Program-made: the position numbers and the translations under genes
The notes under the pieces: model-generated
Databases searched by the model: none
Seen by the model: the letters and a program-made list of their open reading frames with translations, nothing else
Told to the model about the DNA's origin: nothing
Shown here: piece after piece, positions 1 to 5,337 of the stretch
Layout of the letters: each line of letters begins with the position of its first letter
Position numbering within the stretch: the first letter of the stretch is position 1
Source: Bacillota bacterium
GTDB taxonomy: Bacteria; Bacillota_A; Clostridia; Peptostreptococcales; Anaerovoracaceae
Direction: 5' to 3'
Assembly (NCBI GenBank): GCA_017437925.1
Contig: JAFRWQ010000123.1
Location: forward strand, 1-6,240
DNA: 6,240 nucleotides

Positions 1-2
1 AA

Positions 3-113
3 AGGCAGCGTGAAACGTACAACCACGAGAAGGCCCACATCGAGCTGCACCACCTGCAGCTTGAGGAGTGGAGCCAGGAGCTCGAGGAGGAGGCCGAGAG
101 ATATGGCAAATAA
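3..113 (+). CDS. 3' end of an unknown Glu-rich protein, partial
   Basis: An open frame enters from the left edge and ends at the TAA at 111-113. The visible 36 residues are rich in Glu, Gln and His (it contains HIELHHLQLEEWSQELEEE) and should form one amphipathic helix, possibly a coiled coil. The frame is preferred over the competing frame that starts with ATG at 10, whose product is an Arg/Ser/Thr-rich string of the kind seen in out-of-frame translations. The frame overlaps the recombinase start by 11 bases (103-113) and contains that gene's ribosome binding site, so the two are probably one operon with coupled translation. No domain can be recognised in so short a tail. A small element-encoded accessory protein is a guess from position only. 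Confidence 0.55.
   Translation, partial: RQRETYNHEKAHIELHHLQLEEWSQELEEEAERYGK
85..93 (+). promoter_or_regulatory. ribosome binding site that decides the recombinase start
   Basis: The sequence AGGAGGAGG lies 9 bases before the ATG at 103. The ATG at 10 in the same frame has no comparable site. This places the recombinase start at 103 and removes 31 low-complexity residues from the longer reading. Confidence 0.8.
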
Positions 114-1218
114 GGCAAAGAAGACGCCGTCAGGCTCTTGGAGGGTGCAGGTCTACGACTACACCGACCAGCAAGGCAAGAAGCACGTCAAGAGCTTCAC
201 CGCGTCAACAAAAGCACAGGCGGAGCTCATGGCGGCGGAGTTCGCCAGGACGAAGCGCACAAGGGCCTCGGAGGCCTCCAAGGGGACCGTTGGCGCTCTC
301 ATCGACAAGTACATCGAGCTCTGCGGACCGGTGCTCTCACCGTCAACGCTGACCGCCTACAAGCGGATCAGAGCCCACGCCTTCCCGACGCTCATGGAGA
401 CGCAGGCGAGCAAGCTGAACGCGGCCGCCGTGCAGAAGGCCATCAACGCGGAGACCCAGCGCACCGGCGAGGCCACCGGCAAGCCGTTGTCTGCGAAGAC
501 CATCAAGAACGAGTGGGGGCTGGTGTCCGCCGCTCTGGCAGAGCTGACCGGCATGAGGTTCGCTCCGAAGCTGCCGACCTACCAGGTCGTGCCGAAGGAC
601 CTGCCGGAGCCTGCAGCTGTGATGGCGGCCGTCCGTGGATCCGACGTGGAGCTGCCAGTCCTCCTGGCTCTCTGCCTGTCACTGACCATCTCGGAAATCC
701 GAGGCCTCAAGTGCTCCGATGTCGCCGGCGGGACTCTGACCATCAGGAGGGTCATCGTCGACACGGACGCGGGCCCGGTGGTCAAGGAGACCGGGAAGAC
801 CGCTACAAGACTCAGAAAGCTGGTTATTCCTCGCTTTTTGCGTGAACTGGTAGAAAGTACTGTCCCCTACATAAAATACGCTCAGGGCGGCTCTGACGGC
901 TTCCTGGAGCCTCGCAGCCGTGCCGCCATCTATGGCCGCTTCCAGACCGAGATGAGGCGGGCAGGCCTGAAGATCTCTTTCCACGGTCTCCGGGCTCTGA
1001 ACGCCTCCGCCATGCTGGCTCTCGGTGTCCCTGACAAGTATGCTATGGAGCGCGGAGGCTGGAGGACGCCTCACGTCATGAAGGCCCACTACCAGCAGAC
1101 ACTCAGCCAGGAGCGGCTCGACTTCGACGAATTGGTCAACGATTACTTTTCTGAAAAGTATAACTTTACAGATAACTTTCGGGAAGCGACTTCCTTGAAA
1201 AATCAACGTAAATCGTGA
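103..1218 (+). CDS. tyrosine recombinase / phage-type integrase
   Basis: This 371-residue protein should catalyse site-specific integration and excision of the element at tRNA-Ser. Domains in order: an N-terminal arm-binding domain (about 1-60, with the GSWRVQVYDY...GKKHVKSF strands), a SAM-like core-binding domain (about 60-155), and a catalytic domain (about 165-345). Visible catalytic residues are Lys232 in the beta-hairpin (GKTATRLRK), His294 and Arg297 (HGLR), Trp320 in the position often held by His (ERGGW), and the nucleophile Tyr330 (KAHYQQT). The first catalytic arginine, expected three residues before Glu198, is Thr195 (LSLTISEIRGL). Arg201 lies just after Glu198 but is not at the usual position. 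Length and order are normal for phage integrases of Firmicutes, and there is no frameshift. The start at 103 has a strong ribosome binding site and overlaps the preceding gene tail. The last 25 or so codons are AT-rich and run almost into the attachment site. Family assignment is secure; present activity is uncertain because of the missing arginine. Confidence 0.93.
   Translation: MANKAKKTPSGSWRVQVYDYTDQQGKKHVKSFTASTKAQAELMAAEFARTKRTRASEASKGTVGALIDKYIELCGPVLSPSTLTAYKRIRAHAFPTLMETQASKLNAAAVQKAINAETQRTGEATGKPLSAKTIKNEWGLVSAALAELTGMRFAPKLPTYQVVPKDLPEPAAVMAAVRGSDVELPVLLALCLSLTISEIRGLKCSDVAGGTLTIRRVIVDTDAGPVVKETGKTATRLRKLVIPRFLRELVESTVPYIKYAQGGSDGFLEPRSRAAIYGRFQTEMRRAGLKISFHGLRALNASAMLALGVPDKYAMERGGWRTPHVMKAHYQQTLSQERLDFDELVNDYFSEKYNFTDNFREATSLKNQRKS
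1144..1194. repeat. cluster of short repeats in the 3' end of the integrase gene, next to att
   Basis: Within 51 AT-rich bases there is a perfect inverted repeat TACTTTT-CTG-AAAAGTA (1144-1160), a direct repeat ATAACTTT at 1160-1167 and 1172-1179 (12-base period), and a second inverted repeat GGAAG-CGA-CTTCC (1182-1194). Many tyrosine recombinases bind short repeated arm sites near the crossover, so these may be such sites, but that is inference. AT-rich DNA produces short repeats by chance. Confidence 0.35.
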
Positions 1219-1226
1219 TTATTTGC

Positions 1227-1254
1227 GTGGGTTCGAGTCCCATGCTCTCCGCCA
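1227..1254 (+). other. attachment site: duplicated 3' end of tRNA-Ser (att)
   Basis: The bases fold as the 3' part of a tRNA. The T-stem and loop run 1227-1243 (GTGGG, TTCGAGT, CCCAT, with one G-T pair), the 3' acceptor strand is GCTCTCC (1244-1250), the discriminator base is G (1251), and CCA is encoded (1252-1254). The acceptor strand implies a 5' strand GGAGAGC, which together with G73 is typical of bacterial tRNA-Ser. Nothing upstream resembles a tRNA 5' half; the integrase gene stops at 1218. This is therefore not a functional tRNA gene but the repeat created by integration into a tRNA-Ser gene. The repeat may extend a few bases upstream of 1227 on the element side. Confidence 0.82.
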
Positions 1255-1259
1255 ATAGT

Positions 1260-1286
1260 AAAAGGCAGGCCTTGAGCCTGCCTTTT
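1260..1286 (+). terminator. intrinsic terminator after the tRNA-Ser fragment
   Basis: AAAAGGCAGGC (1260-1270) and GCCTGCCTTTT (1276-1286) form a perfect 11-base-pair stem around a CTTGA loop, ending in four T. The A/T ends make it potentially active on both strands. It lies 5 bases after CCA, as expected for the original terminator of the tRNA-Ser transcript. In the present arrangement it would also stop transcription leaving the integrase and insulate the downstream promoter. Confidence 0.85.
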
Positions 1287-1304
1287 GCTATTGCATATGA
1301 TGAT

Positions 1305-1318
1305 TGGGACTCGAACCC
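1305..1318 (-). repeat. T-arm-like segment, inverted copy of part of the att site
   Basis: Read on the minus strand, the 14 bases GGGTTCGAGTCCCA are identical to 1229-1242 on the plus strand. The three GC pairs and the loop of a tRNA T-arm are kept, but the outer two T-stem pairs do not form and no acceptor strand or CCA follows. It could be a relic of another tRNA or of an earlier integration, or a chance match to a very common T-loop sequence. No complete tRNA can be built around it. Confidence 0.4.
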
Positions 1319-1346
1319 GTGAGGGCGTGAGCGTCGTGAATTCTAA

Positions 1347-1376
1347 TTGTTTTTATATATTCCGAAATAGTATAAT
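1347..1376 (+). promoter_or_regulatory. sigma-70/sigma-A-type promoter for the class V aminotransferase-like gene
   Basis: A perfect -10 box TATAAT (1371-1376) is preceded, with an 18-base spacer, by TTGTTT (1347-1352) as a -35 box, in an AT-rich stretch that stands out from its GC-rich surroundings. Transcription would start near 1383, giving a leader of about 65 bases. No terminator lies between this promoter and the gene at 1449, and it may also drive the gene at 2800. Confidence 0.75.
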
Positions 1377-1435
1377 ACAAACGATAAACTATCCCGTTCA
1401 CAAACGACTGAATAAACCATCCCTAACCGGAAGGC

Positions 1436-1440
1436 GGAGG
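1436..1440 (+). promoter_or_regulatory. ribosome binding site of the gene at 1449
   Basis: GGAGG lies 8 bases before the ATG at 1449. The spacing is normal and fixes the start. Confidence 0.8.
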
Positions 1441-1448
1441 CCCTTACT

Positions 1449-2744
1449 ATGACTTTTGAAAAAGGACTGTTATTTGACAAAGAACTGCAGAAAGCGCTCA
1501 AGGCGGAGTTCTGCTACGCCGACGAGGATCCCGAATACGGGAAAAGGCTTTTCTTTGAAAACTCCGGCGGCTCCTTAAGGCTCAGGCGCTGCGTTGAAGC
1601 CAAGGCAAAGATGGAGGCTTATCCCGACTGCCCGGAGAGGTTCCACGAGCGTTCCCTATATCTCAAGGGGCTCGTGAACGAAGGCACGCGCCAGATCATG
1701 GAGATCATCTTCGGCGCAGAGCCCGGCGAAGGCGCCCTGCTCACCGAGCTTACCGCTTCGCAGGCCATGTTCCAGATGGTCGGCATCATCATGAGGAACG
1801 CGGGCTGGGGGACCAACGCGGTCATGTCCGTGATGGAGCACCCCTCCGCCTTTGACGCCGTCGAATACTACTGCAACGAGACCGGCCGCGAGCTCAGGGT
1901 GGCTCACATCGACCCGAAGACCGGAAAGATCGAGCCCGAAGAGATACGAAAGCTGGTCGATAAGGATACTGTGCTGCTCAGCGTGATGTCGGCTTCCAAC
2001 ATAACCGGCATAGTGATGGACCTTGAGGCCATCGTAAAAGCCGCAAGAGAGATCAATCCTGACATATACATAGTAAGCGACGCGGTCCAGCATGCCCCCC
2101 ACATGGCGATAGACGTCAGGGCCCTCGGCGTCGACGGGATGAACATCGCGCCCTACAAGTTCTTCGGCATAAGGGGCTGCGGCTACGCCTACGTATCGGA
2201 GAGGGTCGCCCATATGACCCACCACAAGCTGCTGGGCAAGGCCCCGAAGGTATTCGAGCTCGGGACGCCCTCCCCCGGCAACTTCGCCGCCATGCTCGCG
2301 GTCATCGACTATGTATGCGGGATAGGAGCGCACTTCACAGACAGTTCCGACAGAAAGGAACTCTTCAGAGAAGGCATGAAGCGCATACACCTTCAGGAAA
2401 GGGCCCTGCTGGTCAGGCTGCTCGAAGGGACAGATGAAGTCCCGGGCTTAAGGCATATAAACGGCGTCAGGGTCTTTATGGATCCGGATTCCTTCGAAGG
2501 CCGCGATCTGATAGCAGGATTCCTGATCAACGGCATAAAAGCCGCCGATCTGGTGGTCGAGTACCAGAGGCTGGGCGTCACGGTCTGCGAAAGGGCCATC
2601 GACAGCCTCTACTCGGAGAGGATAGTCAGAGAGATAGGAGCCGACAGGGGCGTCATAAGGGTCTCCCCCCTCCACTGCCACGGAACGGAGGATATAGACG
2701 AGTTCCTCAGGATCACAGCCGGCATAGCGGCGAGATTCAATTAG
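1449..2744 (+). CDS. class V aminotransferase-like PLP enzyme (cysteine desulfurase/selenocysteine lyase-like), substrate unknown
   Basis: This 431-residue cytoplasmic protein has the fold-type-I PLP landmarks in order: an N-terminal substrate loop ENSGGS (37-42), TASQ near the phosphate site (102-105), His131 in EHPSAFD as the likely ring-stacking residue, SASNITG (181-187), DAVQ (211-214) with Asp211 contacting the pyridine nitrogen, and APYKFFG with Lys237 as the PLP-linking lysine. GTPSPGN (272-278) and the C-terminal IRVSPLHC (403-410, Arg404 probably binding the substrate carboxylate) complete the family pattern. The SxHK motif of classical NifS/SufS proteins is replaced by APYK, and I see no standard catalytic-cysteine loop. 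Cys380 and Cys410 lie in the C-terminal region but not in that loop. It could be a desulfurase-like enzyme, a lyase, an epimerase or a transaminase; the sequence does not decide. No Fe-S scaffold or sulfur gene is nearby. It has its own promoter and ribosome binding site and probably continues into the gene at 2800. Confidence 0.88.
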   Translation: MTFEKGLLFDKELQKALKAEFCYADEDPEYGKRLFFENSGGSLRLRRCVEAKAKMEAYPDCPERFHERSLYLKGLVNEGTRQIMEIIFGAEPGEGALLTELTASQAMFQMVGIIMRNAGWGTNAVMSVMEHPSAFDAVEYYCNETGRELRVAHIDPKTGKIEPEEIRKLVDKDTVLLSVMSASNITGIVMDLEAIVKAAREINPDIYIVSDAVQHAPHMAIDVRALGVDGMNIAPYKFFGIRGCGYAYVSERVAHMTHHKLLGKAPKVFELGTPSPGNFAAMLAVIDYVCGIGAHFTDSSDRKELFREGMKRIHLQERALLVRLLEGTDEVPGLRHINGVRVFMDPDSFEGRDLIAGFLINGIKAADLVVEYQRLGVTVCERAIDSLYSERIVREIGADRGVIRVSPLHCHGTEDIDEFLRITAGIAARFN

Positions 2745-2789
2745 GTCTTACGGGCTGAACGCGTATCAGGTCCGATCTTTGCAAGAATC

Positions 2790-2794
2790 GAGGT
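2790..2794 (+). promoter_or_regulatory. ribosome binding site that decides the start of the surface protein
   Basis: GAGGT lies 5 bases before the ATG at 2800. An in-frame TTG at 2779 would give seven extra residues, but the ATG at 2800 puts the Lys-Lys-Arg cluster of the signal peptide right at the N terminus, so 2800 is preferred. Confidence 0.7.
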
Positions 2795-2799
2795 ATTAC

Positions 2800-5337
2800 A
2801 TGAAAAAGAGAGCATTTTTATCGTTGATACTGGCGCTGGCGCTGGTGTTTTCCTTCTCAGCGCAGGTCCTGGCGGCCGAAACGGGCGCCGCTTCAGAGCC
2901 CATTGATTATTCCGACCCGGAGAACTGGGCTTATTTCGCGCAAGGGGAGGACAGCGGGATAGACGTCTTCGTCATCTGCCCCACCGTCGATACCCGGAGC
3001 GAGACCAACTCCTTCGATCTGAACGACAAGCTCAAGGCCAGGTTCGTCAACGCCCTCGAGATGGGCAGAGGCATCTATCAGGACGCCGGCAGGGTCTATT
3101 CGCCCTACTACCGCCAGATGTCCATCAACGCCTACACCCTTGACGAGGAGCCCAGGGCCGCGGCCTTTGAGGTCGCCCGCGCCGACGTATTCGACTCCTT
3201 CCGCTGGTACCTCGACAACGAAAACGAAGGCAGGGCCCTCATACTGGCCGGCTTCTCCCAGGGCTCCCAGATGTGCCTCGAGCTCCTCAAGGAGTTCTAC
3301 GGAGGCGAGAGCGATGAGGCCGAGGCTCTGCGCAGCGGCCTGGTCGCGGTCTACGCCATAGGCTGGTCGGTGACAGAAGATCTGACCGAAGAGTATCCTC
3401 AAATAGTACCCGCGAAGGGCGAGACCGATACCGGGACCGTCATAAGCTTTGACTGCGAGGACGGAAGCCTCACGGGCACCCTGGTAACTCCCGAAGGCAC
3501 CAAAGCCCTCTCCATCAACCCCCTGAACTGGAAGACCGACGGCACCCCCGCGGACAAGTCCCTCAACCTGGGCGCCGTGATGGCGACCGGAGCGGAGCCG
3601 GTCCCCGGCTATTGCGGAGGATATCTGGGCGAGAGAGGCGAACTGGTCGTGACTGACATCGATCCTTCCGACTATCCGCCGGGGGTGGACATATTCCCCC
3701 AGGGGTCCCTCCACGTATACGACTACCTCTTCTACTTCACCAATCTCAAAAACAACCTGGCCGACCGCGTCAACTGCTTTAAGACCGGCCTGCCCTTTAA
3801 GGACGTAAAAGACGGCGCCTGGTACGAGGACGCAGTCGCGTGGGCTTACGAAAAAGGCCTGATCCAGGGAACATCGGACGTCAGCTTCAGCCCGCAGCAG
3901 ACCCTGACCCGCGCCCAGCTGGTGACCATGCTCTGGCGCATGGCAGGCGAACCGGTCGTGAATTACATCATGCCCTACGGCGACGTGGCAACAGGCTCCT
4001 GGTACGCCGAGGCGGTGCGCTGGGCGGCGGCCGAAAAGCTGGCGGGACCCGGAAACGGCAGCTTCAGGCCCTCCGAAGCCCTGACCCGCGAAGAGACCGC
4101 CGACATACTCTGCCGCTACGCGGCATACGCGGGAGCGGACACCGAGATATCCTCGCCCGTTGATATTTCAAGCTTCAGCGATACCGCATCCATAAGCGGG
4201 GACTATCTTGACTCCGTAAAGTGGGCCGTGGATACCGGCATCATAGAAGGCATGGGAGACGGAAGGCTCGCCCCCAAGGGACAGCTGACCAGGGCCCAGG
4301 CCGCGGTCATGCTGGAGCGCTTCTCTGCCCTGCTAAGGTCCCGCTCACCCCTCTCCCTTTGGACCGAAGGCTCGGAGGCCGCCCGCGAGCTTACTGATTA
4401 CATAAAGACAGTGACCGACGAGGACAGCGCCGACTTCATCCCGGCTGAAGACCGCATCGCCGTCTTCGATCTGGACGGCACCCTCTTCTGCGAGACCGAC
4501 CCCAACTATTTTGACTACACCCTGCTCAAGTACAGGGTGCTCGAAGACCCCGGTTACAAAGACAAGGCCTCCGACTTTGAGAAGGAGGTCGCGAACAAGA
4601 TAAAGCAGCAGAACGAGACCGGAGCCTCGTTCCCGGGCCTTGAGGTGGACCACGGAAAGGCCGTAGCCTCAGCCTTCGCGGGAATGACCATAGAAGAATT
4701 CAACGATTACATACAGGAGTTCAAAAAACAGCCCATGCCCAGCTACGAGGGCATGCTGAGGGGCGACGGCTTCTACCTGCCTATGGTCCAGGTGGTCGAA
4801 TACCTGCAGGAGAACGGTTTCACCGTTTACATAGTCAGCGGCACCGACCGCCTCATAGTCCGCGGCATCATCGACAACAGCGTCCTTAACATTCCCAACC
4901 GCCAGATCATAGGCTCAGACGAGACCATAATCTCCAGCAATCAGGGCGATACCGACGGCCTGAACTACGTCTTCGCCGAGGGCGAAGAGCTGGTGCTGGG
5001 CGGAGACTTCATCATCAAGAACCTGAAGATGAACAAGGTCTCTGTGATCATGCAGGAGATAGGCCAGCAGCCGGTCCTTTCCTTCGGCAACAGCACCGGG
5101 GACAGCAGCATGGCAGAATACGTGACCAGCGGCAACCCCTACAGGAGCCTGGCCTTCATGCTCTGCTGCGACGACACCGAGAGGGAGAACGGCAGCGTAT
5201 CCAAGGCCGAAAAAATGTTCGGCCTCTGCGAGGAGTTCGGCTGGGTCCCCGTTTCAATGAAGAACGACTGGACCACCATCTACGGCGAGGGCGTAAAATA
5301 CGTCAAGGCCGAAGAGGCGCTTGACCCCGCGGCCTAA
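2800..5337 (+). CDS. secreted, cell-wall-anchored protein: DUF3089 hydrolase-like domain, three SLH repeats, HAD phosphatase-like domain
   Basis: The 845-residue protein starts with a clear signal peptide: MKKR, a hydrophobic core, and likely cleavage after VLA at residue 25. Residues about 35-322 match DUF3089, an alpha/beta-hydrolase-like family: DPENW, the DVFVICPTVD strand, SPYYRQ, a nucleophile elbow GFSQGS with Ser153, and LHVYDY with His305 as probable catalytic histidine. Three SLH repeats follow (about 333-384, 393-445, 459-512), each ending in a TRAQ or TREE helix; such repeats hold proteins to secondary cell-wall polymers. Residues about 550-835 form a HAD-superfamily domain with all four motifs: DLDGT (Asp557 nucleophile, Asp559), Ser680 in YIVSGT, a lysine among 740, 743 and 746, and GNSTGD with Asp764+4, that is Asp768. 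Both domains look catalytically intact. The protein should act outside the membrane as an anchored ester hydrolase plus phosphatase; the substrates are unknown. The frame is continuous. SLH repeats usually sit at a protein end, so their central position is unusual. The gene lies 55 bases after the PLP enzyme and its stop overlaps the convergent acyl-CoA synthetase stop. Confidence 0.9.
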   Translation: MKKRAFLSLILALALVFSFSAQVLAAETGAASEPIDYSDPENWAYFAQGEDSGIDVFVICPTVDTRSETNSFDLNDKLKARFVNALEMGRGIYQDAGRVYSPYYRQMSINAYTLDEEPRAAAFEVARADVFDSFRWYLDNENEGRALILAGFSQGSQMCLELLKEFYGGESDEAEALRSGLVAVYAIGWSVTEDLTEEYPQIVPAKGETDTGTVISFDCEDGSLTGTLVTPEGTKALSINPLNWKTDGTPADKSLNLGAVMATGAEPVPGYCGGYLGERGELVVTDIDPSDYPPGVDIFPQGSLHVYDYLFYFTNLKNNLADRVNCFKTGLPFKDVKDGAWYEDAVAWAYEKGLIQGTSDVSFSPQQTLTRAQLVTMLWRMAGEPVVNYIMPYGDVATGSWYAEAVRWAAAEKLAGPGNGSFRPSEALTREETADILCRYAAYAGADTEISSPVDISSFSDTASISGDYLDSVKWAVDTGIIEGMGDGRLAPKGQLTRAQAAVMLERFSALLRSRSPLSLWTEGSEAARELTDYIKTVTDEDSADFIPAEDRIAVFDLDGTLFCETDPNYFDYTLLKYRVLEDPGYKDKASDFEKEVANKIKQQNETGASFPGLEVDHGKAVASAFAGMTIEEFNDYIQEFKKQPMPSYEGMLRGDGFYLPMVQVVEYLQENGFTVYIVSGTDRLIVRGIIDNSVLNIPNRQIIGSDETIISSNQGDTDGLNYVFAEGEELVLGGDFIIKNLKMNKVSVIMQEIGQQPVLSFGNSTGDSSMAEYVTSGNPYRSLAFMLCCDDTERENGSVSKAEKMFGLCEEFGWVPVSMKNDWTTIYGEGVKYVKAEEALDPAA

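Larger units (their letters stand above)
1..1254 (+). mobile_element. right-hand end of an integrated element (prophage or integrative element), incomplete at left
   Basis: The stretch carries a tyrosine recombinase gene that ends 8 bases before a duplicated 3' end of a tRNA-Ser gene, the standard layout for an element integrated into a tRNA. Codon use supports a foreign origin: the recombinase spells isoleucine almost only as ATC, with one ATA near 871, whereas the genes from 1449 onward use ATA very often. The left limit is outside the window and should be marked by the intact tRNA-Ser gene. Only an integrase and a small gene tail are visible, so prophage, integrative conjugative element and simple genomic island cannot be told apart. 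The exact crossover point inside the tRNA fragment is unknown; the boundary given is the end of CCA. Confidence 0.75.

Noticed and set aside
10..102. N-terminal extension of the integrase from the ATG at 10
   Set aside because: The 31 extra residues are a Ser/Thr/Arg-rich string outside the recombinase family pattern. The ATG at 103 has a strong ribosome binding site, and another frame across 3-113 looks more protein-like.
138..845. Plus-strand open frame of 235 codons inside the integrase
   Set aside because: Its product is rich in Arg, Gly and His with no recognisable motif, and it overlaps a confidently identified integrase in another frame. It is a by-product of GC-rich coding sequence.
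1160..1254. A complete tRNA-Ser gene ending at CCA 1254
   Set aside because: No 5' acceptor strand GGAGAGC, D-arm or anticodon arm is present upstream; the bases before 1219 belong to the integrase gene.
1656..2390. Minus-strand open frame of 244 codons opposite the PLP enzyme
   Set aside because: It lies fully antisense to a gene with clear family motifs, has a His/Val/Gly-biased composition, and no domain or ribosome binding site supports it.
2893..3714. Minus-strand open frame of 273 codons opposite the DUF3089 domain
   Set aside because: It mirrors the codon pattern of the sense gene; its Gly/Val/Leu-rich product matches nothing and the sense gene is secure.
3795..4335. SLH segment considered as a long DNA tandem repeat
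   Set aside because: The three copies are related as protein repeats of about 55 residues but are too diverged in nucleotide sequence to be a recent DNA duplication.
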